The notes beneath the pieces are model-generated. The model was not told where the DNA came from. It was given only the letters and a program-made list of their open reading frames with translations, and did not search any database. The translations under genes and the position numbers were made by a program. 64,000 nucleotides of DNA from Apoda limacodes (Eukaryota; Arthropoda; Insecta; Lepidoptera; Limacodidae). The stretch lies in the NCBI GenBank assembly GCA_946406115.1, contig OX291544.1, positions 34,861,521 to 34,925,520 on the forward strand, read 5' to 3'. The stretch's first letter is position 1. Every line of letters starts with the position of its first letter. Below, piece by piece: positions 43,400 through 55,387 of the stretch.

Positions 43400-44754
43400 A
43401 AAGTAATTTTTGCGCCCCGCCATGACTCTCAAGTGTCCATCTGATACAGGAAGTATTCGCCACCTATTGCAGAATACCCGAGGATTTTGTCCGCCTCAAT
43501 TTAATAGGTGGAGACCCCTTCAGGCCCCTTATCGGGCCCCTACTTCAGCGCTTATGAAGCGTCCGCTTGGCTTGCCAGTTGGCAGCCGGTACCACGGTGG
43601 GATCTTCCACCGCCACAATTAGTTGCACCGCCTACTGTTCCATAACAGCGATGACTAGCTGTAGCGAGTACAGCTTCCTCCTTCGATACCAAATTAGCAC
43701 CATTGACAGTTGTGCTCCCCACTGCACAGGCCCTAAACTTTTCATCTTGTGCCTCCGTTGTGGTAGTACAAGCATTACTAGATTCGAGTTCTCAGGGTTG
43801 CTTGGTGTCGACGTCTTTGGTAAGGTAGCTGAAGTTACACTTGTCTCCGGTTGCGGATTCTATTCAAGGCATTGGTGGCCTTAAGATCTCGAGACTTAGA
43901 AGTCAGGTTTCCATTGTTATTTCTCCCCTCCAGACTTCTCTTATTCGTTGAACTATTTCAGCCATGGTGATGGATGACATCATGGGTAATTACTAAGTTG
44001 ACATCGGGTCTGACGTTGACTGATCCCGACTATCATCTTCCCAGTTCGGTGGACTTACTCCGCAGTGCCGATTTTCTGCGACAATGCAACTTAGAATCAG
44101 TTAAGCTTCTTCAGGCCGGTGGGTTGGTGGCACTTGCCACAGACTTTGGTCATGCCATAATGGGCCCAGCACTTCTAATTTGTGCGCCTCTTTAGACTGA
44201 CCCTGTCTGGCTCATCGGTATGTACCTTGCTGATGTAGATCAGCTCTTTTGGGAAGTAGAAGAGCCTCCTGCAGCTCCTAGGTCTGACCCAGCTGATGAA
44301 GAGTGTGAGGCTCAATTCTTCACTTGGCTCCCCTTCTTGTCCTACCGCCCTCGGCCACTCCAGGATGCTAGCCGAAAAATGGTTGATTTCTATGAATATG
44401 AGGCGCGACCCTGTCTTCCGACAGAAGCATTTTGGAGTTCATGCTGGAGTACCAAGCTTTGGGCCATATGTCTGTTTCTGACCTTGACTGGACAGGAGAG
44501 GAACACTCCTTCATTCCTCACCATGCTATCTTTAAGGAGGGAAAAATAAGAGTTGTCATCGATGGTTCGGTCCTAGTTAAACAGTGTGTCCCTTAATCAG
44601 TGTCTTCACCTGGGACCCAAATTGCACCGGGATGTTTATGACATCCTGATCAATTTCCGGAGACATCAGGTAGTCCTGGTCGCTGATATACGTATGATGT
44701 TTCGTCAGACGGTGATTCATAAGGGAGATCGCAGGTATCATTTGATTCTTTCAA
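43400..44754 (+). mobile_element. BEL/Pao LTR retrotransposon relic, part 1
   Basis: Plus-strand pieces in shifting frames: the post-protease segment LTLTDPDYHLPSSVDLL with ATDFGHAIMGPAL (about 44010-44190), then FWEVEEPPAAPRSDP (about 44245), and RT start SLNQCLHLGPKLHRDVYDIL and VVLVADIRMMFRQTVIHKGD (about 44590-44730) with the catalytic Asp. This order is diagnostic of BEL/Pao pol. It is cut at 44754 by LINE tails and resumes at 45806. Confidence 0.78.
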
Positions 44755-45480
44755 ATTCAAATTCAAATTCAATATCATTTATTCAGTTTAGGTTCGTAAT
44801 TCTATACGGTGGGAGACCTTGTACTGAGAAGAACCGGCAAGAAACTCAGCAAGGGCATTTCTTTTCTCCCTTTCTCTTACAGCGTCCACTTAAAATGTTG
44901 AAAAATGAACTCCCTATCATAGAAGGACACTTTCCATTTCAAACATAAAAACATGAAATGTACAAGCACAACATAAAAGAGTATCTAATTATAAAATATA
45001 AAAAAAGACAGTTTATGTATTCAGCACTAATAATCAATGTCTTACAGTATTGATAATCAAAACAAAAAAGTAAGACTAAATACAATGATACAAAATAGTT
45101 TGCAAGAGCAGACCAGCCTCCACAGGTGGCACCCGCTTACGAGTATGACACATGAATCAGCCATCGCTTCGCTCAGCCATGTTTTAGGGAACGTAACGAC
45201 CCGACACACACGCCATCACCGCAGAGACAATTTGAGAGAGCATGACACACTCAAGCAACTCCAATAAAACTTCGATTGCACTAGTTACAATATGTGTAGT
45301 AAAGGAACAAAATATAAGAGGAGAAGATTGGAAGGTTCGTAATGCTTTACTGCCGAGAATAACCGGCAATAAACTCAGCAGTTAATCTTTTATACATCAT
45401 ATAAAAAAAATTATAACTTTGAAGATTCAAAACTGATTGTAATATCCTAATTTGAATAAACCATTTTGACTTTTTTTTTT
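44755..45480. mobile_element. composite of LINE and SINE-like tails inside BEL/Pao
   Basis: A (TCAAAT)n start and the GAGAAGAACCGGCAAGAAAC phrase (minus-oriented LINE 3' end) are followed by a minus-strand fragment of the SINE-like family at 45085-45310 (AGCCATCGCTTCGCTCA). Then comes a plus-strand LINE4-type 3' end at 45330-45480 ending TGAATAAACCATTTTGACTT. Confidence 0.65.
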
Positions 45481-45805
45481 ACTTTGGCATATTAAAATAC
45501 AATAGAGCCTTACACTAGGTAGTAACATAATATACAATGTTTTAATTTAAAAAATATTTTAAATGCCCCAATACAAATAGAAAATTTTCCAAGCATTTTT
45601 ATCATTTATGTATTCATCAACTTCGCAATAGCTTTTTAAATTTAACTGTCTTTGACATATATTTTAAATTTATTTGAGGGTAAATTAACCACATGTTCTG
45701 GAATTCTATTGTAGAAAAATATACTTTGTATTGCGAAAGAGCTATATGTACCTTCTGAAGACGACATTTTGGAACTACCAAGTTTTTTAACTTTGCTGAG
45801 AAGAT
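45481..45805 (-). mobile_element. LINE7-type C-terminal fragment
   Basis: The phrase CCTTCTGAAG(A/G)CGACATTTTGGAA here (about 45752) is shared with LINE7 at about 59250. No open frame of note. Confidence 0.5.
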
Positions 45806-46040
45806 CCTGCGTTACCCATGACCGTCTTCGAGTTAAACATTAATACCCACGGTCTTCGCTCCAGCCCGTTCGTCGCTATTCGAACCAAGTTAGAGCTTGC
45901 TAATAAGGAACGTGTTCACTTCCCTCGCGCTGCTTCTGTTTTGTCCAGCGACGTCTACGTTGACGGTATCTGCACGGGGGCCTGTACGATTGGGGGGAGG
46001 CATTGATTCTTCGCGATGAACTAAAGCCCAAGTGCTGCAG
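45806..46040 (+). pseudogene. BEL/Pao RT continuation
   Basis: LNINTHGLRSSPFVAIRTKL is followed by FPRAASVLSSDVYVDGICTG. The RT active-site box should read YVDD; here the second Asp is Gly. A frame break follows, and ILRDELKPK can be read near 46010. It joins logically to 44754 across the inserted tails. Confidence 0.78.
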
Positions 46041-46639
46041 AATGTTTATTATTTTATTATAAGGTATAAAAGAGTGGCGGGATATAGTTTAGTTATTGGG
46101 CATTAAGAAATTATAAATTGGATAAAATGTCACTAAAATCTCACACACACATCTTACGTTTATTCTCGCTAAGTGGGCAGCGGTGCAGCAGTGACCAAAG
46201 TGCATACGAGAAAGAACTGAAAAGATTTTTTTAAGTAAAAGTCGACTGCGTAAGCTATGGTTTCAATTTCATTTTAAGTCGAAGATCACTATGAAATCTT
46301 CCTTTATTACGAGAGGATTCTTGCTATAATACATGCCATTGCTCGATAAGGAACGGTCGAGCACAGTTTACTAGATCTTATCTGAAGGTATTATTGTTAA
46401 ATTTACCTTTATTAGCCGCCAATTTTGCCAATATATTAACAGTTTCTATTCGGGAAAGCTTTATTAGGTTGGACCGGCGTGACAAGTTAATAGGATTGTG
46501 TGTCGCGCCTACTCTGTGTGGACCGACGCCACGGTTGCAGTCATTATTCTTACGCAGTATTTGTTTCCTCTATGGTCATTATCGTTGACACGTCGCGGCT
46601 GTGAGCGTTGTGACTTTGTAAGCTAATAATTCTTTTTGG
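46041..46639. other. no feature recognised
   Basis: It may include further BEL/Pao sequence, but no conserved phrase was seen. Confidence 0.35.
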
Positions 46640-47254
46640 TAGCCAAGTCAGAAAAACCTATTACTCATACATACCCAAACACCCAACACAATACACCACA
46701 TATTACACAAACCGTGAACATAAAATCTGACGCCCAAATTGGGTAAGTCCTTGTAATTTTTCTTCGGACATACGTACGGCCTAGTTTTAGTAATCAACAA
46801 GCTGGTAGGCAGACGTGGTTTGGACAACAATTAGTCAGATAACTAATCATTTGAGATTTACGGTTAGTTTGTTTTCGTCGGATTTACAGCAAATTACAAT
46901 TTAAAATTCGTGACGTCACCATTCACCGTTCACCGGTCTTATCTTATATACTTGTTCGTCGGACACATTCGCACAGTGTAACTAATCAGGAATTTACCCA
47001 CTTTTGTTTTGTTGTAAAATAGATTGGAATAAATAGGTTTTAAAACAGTTTTTGCTAGGATTACGATAACGTATCAATTTGTGTAATTGTTAAGTCGGGG
47101 TTTTGTACATTGTAGTTGGGTTTTTTAGGGTTTATACTTTTACGCTATCAAATTGGTTGCTGTAACAAACTGTATATATAACAAACAGAGTCGTTTGTTT
47201 GTGTCTTTGTTTTAGTTTTGGATTGTTTTTTGAGTGTTAATTTAGTTATAAAAA
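46640..47254 (+). repeat. probable LTR and leader of a second BEL/Pao element
   Basis: Upstream of a BEL/Pao gag. A TATA-like TCTTATATACTTG (46932), an initiator-like region TCGGACACATTCGCACAG (46957) and an AATAAA (47028) occur in the order expected of an LTR. LTR ends and primer-binding site could not be fixed because no partner LTR was found. Confidence 0.4.
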
Positions 47255-47755
47255 ATGACGTCATCGGTCAAGGAGCTCAGGGCTTTTTTAACGAATTTAG
47301 TAAGATGGTTTTCATGTGCTGTAGGGCTCGTTAAACGGGAGGATCGGATATTTGCATTGAAGCAAAGAGCGGCTCAGTTTCCGACAAGAGTCAGTGAGCT
47401 GGACCAGGCATACCATGGTATCTTATCGTTAACAGATGACGAAACTATCCTAAAGGCGGTAAATTCCAAAAATGATTTTTGTATGTCAGTAGTGGACGAG
47501 GTTAACGAGGCTGTGTCGAAATTAGAGGCTACCCCACAGCCGGCAAGTAGAAAGGAGGTTTCGGAACAAAAATGCAACGAACGGTTGCCAACTTTGGATA
47601 TTCCTCATTTTAGCGAATCATTGGATAAGTGGACTAATTTCATCAAACTTTTTGATAGCATTGTGCACCGACGGACTGACTTATCTGACTCACAAAAATT
47701 AAGTAACCTTTTAACGTCTATCAGGGATGTGCCTCTCTGTTTAGTGAAAAAGTAA
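47255..47755 (+). pseudogene. BEL/Pao gag N-terminal fragment
   Basis: A 166-codon ORF beginning MTSSVKELRAFLTNLVRW, with the segment LPTLDIPHFSESLDKWTNF and FDSIVHRRTDLSDSQKLSNL. The latter is the hallmark of the DUF1759 gag-related domain of BEL/Pao elements (P.F.G....W..F...F...V......L....K...L). Full gag-pol is well over 1,000 codons. This one stops at 47753 and runs into gypsy sequence of the other strand. Confidence 0.75.
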
Positions 47756-47764
47756 ACAAACTTG

Positions 47765-48412
47765 GCGCGTACGCAAAGGTATCGCTGTTTTCAGATACGT
47801 ATTTTAAACTCTTATATTTGCTTTTATTTACGAATTGTAATTCTGCGAGTATCCACAATATTCGGTGATCAAGCCGCTTATCGTTCGAAATGTTATCAAC
47901 CGACAAATCCTAACTACTTTCGGTATCGGCAAAAAATTTTGCCTGTCTCCTAGTCATGACATTAATAACATGCTCATTAATATCTTTCAATTCGTCTGAC
48001 GTCACTACTATTCTTGACAACGAGTCAGATACATTAAACTTCCCTTTTACGAAATTTATAGTAAAGTCGTACTCTTCTAAAGCTAACCTAAACTTTGTTA
48101 ACCCACTTGATGGGTCGTTCATATTAAATAAGTAAATAAGAGGTCGATGGTCGGTGTATATTTCAAACTTCCTACCAGAAAGATAAGGGCGAAAGTACTT
48201 TATAGACCAGACGATTGACAGAAGTGCCTTTTGTATGGTCGGATAGTTAAGTTCTGCTTTGTTTAGGCCTCGACTGGCATAAGCAATTGGTCGATTATCT
48301 TTGTTGCATAATATGGAACATAAAGCTATACCTGACGCGTCAGTGTGCAATATAAATGTATTTTCGATAGAAAAATCGGGATATTGTAATATTGGTGGTA
48401 AAATTAAAGCGT
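47765..48412 (-). mobile_element. Ty3/gypsy pol fragment (RNase H)
   Basis: Minus-strand RNase H of gypsy type: FILHTDASGIALCSILC (first Asp), RPIAYASRGLNKAELNYP, YFRPYLSGRKFEIYTDHRPL and KFNVSDSLSRI. The ORF starts artificially inside LINE1 sequence (ATIKLTLSSAVFLAVSK is LINE1 5' UTR), so the 5' side is cut at about 48412. A second frame, about 47721-47906, may carry on toward the integrase spacer. A different lineage from the copy at 52109-52504. Confidence 0.83.
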
Positions 48413-48616
48413 TTTTTAGAGCTCTGGCAACCTTACTCACCGCCAGGAACACAGCACTACTCAATGTTAGTTTTATTGTGGCCACGGTTTTCTGTAAAGG
48501 TAGAGGTACTTCCCCAGTTCGGGCCGCTCATTCGAGCAAGTACTCGCTATGCCCCGCTTTATTTGTTGGGACAGCTTATTCGAGCGAGTACTTGCAGTGC
48601 CCTACCTCTCTTAAAA
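48413..48616 (-). mobile_element. solo LINE1 5' end fragment
   Basis: It matches the outer LINE1 5' UTR of 17541-17733, including both 48-bp terminal units (48526, 48574). No other part of LINE1 is present. A LINE piece made only of the 5' end cannot be a normal truncated insertion. Confidence 0.82.
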
Positions 48617-49330
48617 ACATAACGTATTGACTCGCACCTTGGTGGCATTACTTAGTAACTATTGCTCCCATTCATACCCATGCGTAAAGGCATAGTTACA
48701 TCGCGTCCAGATATTTTTTAAATTAAACGTCGTACTATATTTACATAAAAAATCCTGTTATCCTAAAATTCCATCACTTCTACTTAAGTTCTTGAAGACA
48801 TAGAACTTGTGTATAAATTCTTTTCCCCTATAAGTCAACGTTAGATAAACAAAACCTTCGGCCTAAGGTCACCACACACTCCTTTTACTCTTAGCTGCTC
48901 GTTTTGATACGGAATGATAAGCTGAATCAGCTTCTCGTATTTTATTGCGCTAAGTGATGCTCCTGTATATCTGCTAACCAACTACATGGAATTAGGGCAT
49001 GTAATATCGGAAGGTTTTCTATTCCGATATTGATTTCCGATATTAGATTTTAATATCGGAATTCCGATACTAATATCGAAATTGAACATATTTTTCATAA
49101 AGTTGTATTAGATACAAGATGTTTCAAATTATTTTATTTTTGTAATCAACATAAAAATTAAACAACTTCTGTGATGATTAAACTACAATAAAAACATAAA
49201 ACTGAAATCAATTTTGATAAATATATCTAAAAATAGCACAACCTATGAACAAAATCTAAATTTAAAATACCTTCTGAAATAACTTCACTAAAATACTTAA
49301 TCAAAAACTGAAAAAAAATTAACAAGAGAA
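48617..49330. other. AT-rich sequence with an ATATCGGA palindrome cluster
   Basis: No gene. Between 48995 and 49085 the motif AATATCGGAA or its complement occurs repeatedly, with a perfect 16-bp palindrome TATCGGAATTCCGATA at 49054-49069. Confidence 0.45.
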
Positions 49331-49338
49331 TAAAACTA

Positions 49339-50399
49339 CTAATGGCATACAAATAATCGGTTTGCTATTTTCTTACATATATCTAAATTATTTAAATTAC
49401 AATAGGAAGACTTATCTTTACTGACTGCAATGTAGTTATAGGTAGGTACAATCATTGCGTATGAGTCTGGGTTGACTGGGTCATGGGGTATAGGTATAGG
49501 AACATTTTTATACAGGTCATATTCTATATGTTGCGCTAACGGTATATCTATTATGAATACAATCTTATTATCTACAAAATAGGTACTTAACTCACTAAGA
49601 TTTATTATAATATGGATATTATCTAAGTCTACGGTCACAGGAAATTCTCTTCCTTAATGCAAATACCTAATATTTTCCACCAACTTAGTATAAAGTTGGC
49701 GAGGGGTATGTTTAGCTGGATGCAAAGAATGGTTCTTTGTGAACTCTTTGTGATGTCATCCAGTTTAAAAGATAATGTTAACAGGCTGCATGCTAAGACA
49801 TTAGTATTTTCATAAATTTGCAATTTTACATACAGTTTTTCTGATATAATAGTTAAATTTCTAACACTGAGACATAATTTATCAACGGCGCTGTTCAAAC
49901 GAGGTTCGTTAATGCTAATTAAACTAAGAGTTTCGTTATACTTTGTCAAAGCAGTTTTGGTAATTAAATTTCTTTGTAATGTTTGAATAACGCTGTTGAA
50001 TCTATTAGCGTCATCCTCGTCCATAGTACCAATAATTTGCTTAAATACTTTTCCTATTCCAGCAAACCATGCGGATCTTTTAGATTGAGAAGGTGTGAGG
50101 TGAGATATGGCACTATTATCTCGGGTCATATCATCATATCGAGAAACGAGAGGTTCTAAAATGTTGTGACATTCAGGGTCATCAATGATATCACTTTGTT
50201 GACATAGATATTGGACAGTTCCAAAAACGCTTATATTTTCAATATGCAGTTTTATGTAGGATATATCGGTTGGAATTAAAACGTGTAGGTGATCGTTGAT
50301 AAGTTTGATGGACCCCGTTGGATCAAAATGTATCCCTGGGCTCTGCGTTATCGGGTTGATGGGCGATGGCGAGGCCATTATAAGCCTCAGTATCGACAT
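49339..50399 (-). pseudogene. env-like gene of errantivirus type, frameshifted and truncated
   Basis: The product family is a class I-like fusion protein related to baculovirus F. The main ORF (49635-50399, 254 codons) has a basic cleavage-like site SQSKRSAWFAGIGKVFK followed by GTMDEDDANRFN, the arrangement of the F/Env family at the start of the fusion subunit. A frameshift near 49640 moves to a second ORF (49339-49638), which ends without a recognisable C-terminal membrane anchor. No clear signal peptide was seen at the N-terminus; the Met at 50399 is the first available and may be internal. Non-functional as it stands. Confidence 0.65.
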
Positions 50400-50544
50400 T
50401 CTAAAATAACGGTAATAACTAGAGTAAAATAAAATTATATCTAAGCTTATATATGGTTACTAAACTAGGGATTTTGTATAAAAAGGACTATGTTTAGTAA
50501 CAACTAACTGACTATCTACTTGACTAACTTACATAATTAACGGT

Positions 50545-51755
50545 CTAACTCGGCTAACTTTACTTCGTCAAAATGGTACTTAACATGTCGACGGTTTACT
50601 AGTAAGGAAAGTGTATTATTGCCGTGTACTTTTACTATTTTATACGGACCTTTCCATACTGGTGATAAAGCTTTACGTAGCCTAAGGTGATTTTTAACAT
50701 ATACAAAGTCTACCATTTTGTAATTTATACGTCGCGATCTTCGGTCATAATAATTTTTTTGAAATACCCTTTGATTTCAGGATATTTTCAACAGCCTTTT
50801 CGCGTGAGTATCGAAGACGTTGCTGTAAGATGCGAACATTATCAGGGTAAGTAACGGTGGATTCATCGTAAATGGAGTTGGGGATGTAAGGTTTGCTTCC
50901 ATACAATAGTTCGTATGGCGTGTAGTTTGTTGTAGTGTGAACATTTGTGTCGTACGTTAGCATAGCTGTGTACACATAACGCGGCCAATTACTCTGGTTT
51001 TCATCAACGTAAGACTTGAGGTATTCTTTCAGAGTGGAGTGGCTCCTCTCTAAAGCTCCTTGGGTCTGAGGGTGATAAGGAGTTGACCACAACTGCTTTA
51101 CTTTTAGGAAATTACAGGTTTGTTTAAAGAGTTCGGCAGTAAAATTAGTACCCTGGTCGGTAAGTATGATTTTCGGAATACCAAACAGTGAAAAAATATG
51201 GATTAAACATTCGCAGGTTTCTTCGGCAGTAGCATTGGGAATAGGATAAGCAGCCGAAAACTTCGTCAGGTCGTCTTGTAAGGTAAGTATGAATCTAACT
51301 GCAGTATTACCAATACCAACTTCAGGAAGTGGACCTACTATATCTAATGTGATCTTCTCAAATGGATAAGTTGACGTGCTGGTAATTTGCATTAGAGCAG
51401 GATTTACTTTCTTCAGTGCTTTATTGGTTTGACAATGTGTGCACTTTTTAACGTAGTTTTCTACGTCTGATCGCATGTTTTTCCAGTAGTTTCTTTTCAG
51501 CATTCTTGAGCAACCAAGATGACCAGCAATGGGAATGTCGTGATTTTCTCTTAGTATTTGTGCAATTTCACTAAGGCTTTGGTATAATATTTTATTTTTG
51601 TATATGTTTATAGGGATATTAGTATTTTTAAATCGATATAGGAACATGTTGTATATTTTTATAAATAGATGTGAATCAAAAGGATTCTTAAAGTCTGTGA
51701 TGGCGATTTCTTCATTATTTGTCTCATCAAGAGTGACAACAAGCTCATTTAGCAA
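50545..51755 (-). pseudogene. gypsy integrase
   Basis: The HHCC zinc site (H-IPIAG-H, then CTHCQ) is followed by the DDE core: LDIVGPLPEVG, LTDQGTNFTAELF and HPQTQGALERSHSTLKEYL with the catalytic Glu present. The ORF ends near 50745, and the C-terminal domain continues in another frame as KMVDFVYVKNHLRLRKALS and SPVWKGPYKIVKVHGNN to about 50545. Catalytic residues look intact, but the surrounding pol is deleted. Confidence 0.85.
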
Positions 51756-51999
51756 TTGTCATAAGGACTTGTATATGTCTTCATATGTACATGTGTCAAA
51801 ATAGTGTAATCTAGTAAATAATAAAATGTATAATTTGTTGTTGTGTGGGATTGAAATTAATGAATGTAAGGACCTTTCCTTAGAAAGAATCTCTTGAGGG
51901 TTTCCAAGGTTAGAAATGAGTTCTGACACGTATTGATTGGATTCGTCAAGGTCGATAGATGTGGGGATTACAATGATTTAGGTGGATTTTCGGCTGGAG

Positions 52000-52504
52000 T
52001 TTTAGGCGAGTGGGTCTTCATTTGGACTCGCAACACGAGTAGACTCTTCATTTTCGTTTGAGCTTAAGGGAACTGTTACTAGTTCAGGGCTAGGTAATTG
52101 CACTGGATTTACGGGATAGCGAGAGAGAGCGTCTGCGTTACAGTTAATTTCCCTCTTTTATATTGGATTTCATATTCATAATCTTCTAATTTCAAACGCC
52201 GTCTTACAAGTCTTGAACCAGGATCTTTACAGTTAAAGAGCCATTGGAGTGGTTTATGGTCGGTAACGATTTTGAACCATCGGCCAAATAAATAAGGGCG
52301 AAAGGTTTTTGTGCCGAAAACGATAGCAAGGCACTCTTTTTCTGTGACACTATAATAACATTCTGCTTTATTGAGCGTTCTAGACGCAAATGCAATTGGA
52401 CGGTCTTTTCTTATTTCACCCTGGGAAAGTATAGCTGATATAGCGAAATTTGAGGCATCACATGTGAGGACAAATGTTTTTGTGAAATCTGGATATATCA
52501 GCAC
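52000..52504 (-). pseudogene. gypsy RNase H joined to gag by a deletion
   Basis: RNase H motifs: FVLTCDASNFAISAILSQG, RPIAFASRTLNKAE, FRPYLFGRWFKIVTDHKPLQ and CKDPGSRLVRRRLKLEDYEY. A frame break near 52140 precedes the typical NADALSRYPVNPV, read in the next frame. Upstream there is no RT; the sequence passes directly to gag near 52530. Confidence 0.83.
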
Positions 52505-52529
52505 AGGAGAACAGATATTTCAGACAGTA

Positions 52530-52926
52530 GTATTAAAAGACCAGTTTCCACTCTTAATGAAAATTCATTAACTGTTTCGCTAGTGCCTTGACGACATTCC
52601 TGTAAGTCCGTCAAAAGATGAGAGTAGCATTTACGTTCACCGTATCGTGTTTTAAGGTAATCTTTGAGACTAGACCAAGTTTCGAAAACTTTGAGAGAGC
52701 AGGCCTCCTCAGCTTTGCCTTGTAATTGGCTGATTACATATTTTAAAATTAAATCTTGCTAGTTTGGAGTAGCTAGTAACACGGCGTTGTCGCAGTTATT
52801 TATGAATGCATTAGATTTTTCGCGTGACCCGTCAAAAGTTTTAATGAATCTAAATATTATTTCGGAAGGGACTTCGTCTTGTTCCTACCTACTGGCGTTA
52901 GTAGTCTTTTTTGATTCTTTGGACAT
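52530..52926 (-). pseudogene. gypsy gag N-terminal remnant
   Basis: It starts MSKESKKTT (52926) and contains in-frame stops about 13 codons in and about 45 codons later. ATPN, then ISQLQGKAEEAC and SSLKDYLKTRYGERK follow, the retrotransposon gag (UBN2/Retrotrans_gag-like) region. It runs into RNase H sequence after about 130 codons, so the rest of gag and the protease are gone. Confidence 0.65.
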
Positions 52927-52929
52927 TTT

Positions 52930-53660
52930 GGTAAGTAAATTTACTTTATTAATATATGATAAGTTATTTAACTAAATTTTGTAGATTAAACAAAGCTTTA
53001 CAAAAATATATCTCCGCTTCTCGGTATGATGATAGCTTTATTTCGTCACTGTAGACGTAACTCAGCTTTGTTATTGTTACAGGTGCGTCGAGCCGGACGC
53101 CGTACAACGATAAGGAAACGACGCAGGATAAACAGCGTTGTTACTATTTAGAATATTACACTGATATTATTTTAACATTAAGATTAACTTATGAAATAGC
53201 GAAATAGAGTTTGTTATTAATTTTATATGTATATAAAGGTCACTCACAGGATTAACAACTGAATGTTCATGGTTGCTACTTTGGACTGGACTAGACTTGA
53301 CTGCACTGGAATTGACTGGACTTGACTGGACTTGACTAGACTTGACTGGATTTGACTGGACTTGATTGATTGGAGGCGAAGAACGGTGCTGTCGGTACTG
53401 GCACTGAAGTTCACTCCCGTAGGACTGCTGCTCGCAACTGTAATCTTGTCCGCTTACTGTACATTGGACAGTTTCTTCTATCTGTTGCCGACGAGGTGTT
53501 GGAGTATCTCGATATTTTCAATGAGTTCGGAAGGTCGCGATATTGACGAGGGTTTCACTCACTTTACACTTTTAGCGCACTGGATATTATGTTTCACTTT
53601 CACTTTTTTAGTTTCTAAAGCGTACCGGGGATCCTTACAATCCCATTGAGCTGCCACCAA
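52930..53660 (-). other. gypsy 5' leader with a 10-bp tandem array
   Basis: Between the LTR and gag. It holds degenerate repeats of GACTGGACTT at about 53283-53375. Next to the LTR the minus strand reads TTGGTGGCAGC, the place of the primer-binding site; the tRNA used was not determined. Confidence 0.55.
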
Positions 53661-53919
53661 TGTTATGACGCAAATGTAAGGAGTGTTTTTAAAAAAAGAT
53701 TTTTTTATTACACAGTTTATTAAAATAAAATTGCACATAGAAAATAATAGAGTTTTTAGTATTCGGTGGATGTCCAAACGCGACGAGAGATGTATCCGAA
53801 CTGGCGAGACGGTGCCGTGGCATCACGGGCCTCCCAAGATATGCTGACATGACAAAAGAGAATTAATGCTGATGGGGATGCTTATTCAGCAACAACCCTT
53901 ACAAAACTAGGGTATAACA
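53661..53919 (-). repeat. LTR of the errantivirus-like element, 259 bp
   Basis: On the minus strand it starts TGTTATACCC and ends GCGTCATAACA, so the termini TGTTAT/ATAACA are perfectly inverted. An AATAAA lies near the end. TTGGTGGCAGC follows. This is the 5' LTR of the element to its left in this view. Confidence 0.82.
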
Positions 53920-54189
53920 GATCGGTGGCACCGCTAAGCCATCTGGAATATCGAACGAAGTAAAAGTCACCCACATATTAATGCAATTTCACATACACGT
54001 TTTCTATCCAATATTCGTTGAATTAGTAGCCTAGACCTGTAGATAAGTTTTGCGGTTATAAATCACGGCTTACTATATATTGTGCATATTTATTAAATTG
54101 TTAATAGTATATATATATATTTAAAGCTTCAAAGTATTTTGTTAATTAGGTATTAAAATGTATTGTTTAATATAAACATTTTGGAAAAT
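53920..54189. other. AT-rich spacer
   Basis: No feature recognised. Confidence 0.3.
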
Positions 54190-55387
54190 TCATCACGAAA
54201 ATGCTCATTAAGCAACAGATTGCTTGCCTTATTTCAGTATTTTATTTAAATAATTTGTTTTGTGAACCAACTAGAATTGCTGTATCCAGTGCCACTTGCA
54301 TCGACAATATATTTACTGACATAAAACCAATTCAAAAATCAATTATAAGCAATCTAGAGTCAGATCATTGTGGACAGTTAGTGGTTTTAGAAAGAAAGAA
54401 TAGTATTACTAAAAAGGAAATTAAATTTATACCAATAACAACTAAACGGGTTGAATCATTTAAATCTAACTTAATGCATAAACTTCCAGATTTGCTTTAT
54501 AATGGCGACTCAAATGATATGTACAATACTGTTCTTGACACTATTACTACAGAGTATAATAAAATATTTACTGCAAAAAAGAAACTTATTTCCAGTCGCT
54601 TTAATTTTAGTGAATGGGCTACCTCAGGTATTCATAAAAGTAGGCGTAAACTGTATGAAATATATAAAAAAAAACATATAATAATAGCCAAATATTTAGG
54701 GAATATTTAAAAAAATACTCAACTAGGTCTGTTGCAAAAGCAATTCACCTCAGACATAAAGTAAAAAATTCAACAAATAAAATAAAAACTACATGGAACA
54801 TAATAAATAATGAAACTGGTAAAGCTAGGAATTCTTGTCAGGACTTTGAGTTGATTGTAGATGATGCTAGTTTTAAAACAAATTCTGAGGTAGCAGTTGC
54901 CTTTGAACAGTTTTTTAGGAATATTCCATTCAAAACAACTCAACATCTAAACTCAAGTCCAATCTTGGCGGAAAAATTATTAAAAACTAGGTTCCCTTTG
55001 TATTTAAAAACATTAGTCCTACGGAAATCATTAATACATTTAAAACATTAGAAATTAAAAACACCACAGACCTTTGGGGACTTTCTGTAAAAACTTTTAG
55101 TTATACTTAGCCATAATTTTTAATAGTTGTGTTGATAGTTGTGTGTTTCCTGATGAGATGAAACTTAGCAGTTATACCTCTTTTTAAATCAGGGTGTTCA
55201 ACAGATCCTAATAATTTTCTGCATATTGAAAAAATCATACTTTGTCAAATGTTAAGCCATTTCTGTATTAATGAGCTACTTAGTAGTAAACTGTTTGGCT
55301 TTATGAAAGGCCGTTCCACAACCGATGCAGGAGTGGCACTATTAAAAAATACATAACGCCTGGGAGGATTCGCATGACGCTCTTGGA

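Larger units (their letters stand above)
49339..53919 (-). mobile_element. errantivirus-like Ty3/gypsy element, internally deleted
   Basis: Gene order on the minus strand: LTR (53661-53919), leader, gag start, RNase H, integrase, then an env-like ORF. A third ORF with an envelope-like protein downstream of pol marks the insect errantivirus (gypsy) group. Gag C-terminus, protease and RT are deleted, gag has stops and env is truncated. No second LTR was found at the 3' side. Confidence 0.85.

Noticed and set aside
47255..47755. Host gene starting MTSSVKEL
   Set aside because: The DUF1759-like segment identifies it as BEL/Pao gag.
49635..50399. Host membrane fusion gene
   Set aside because: It follows gypsy integrase on the same strand and is frameshifted, so it is an element env remnant.
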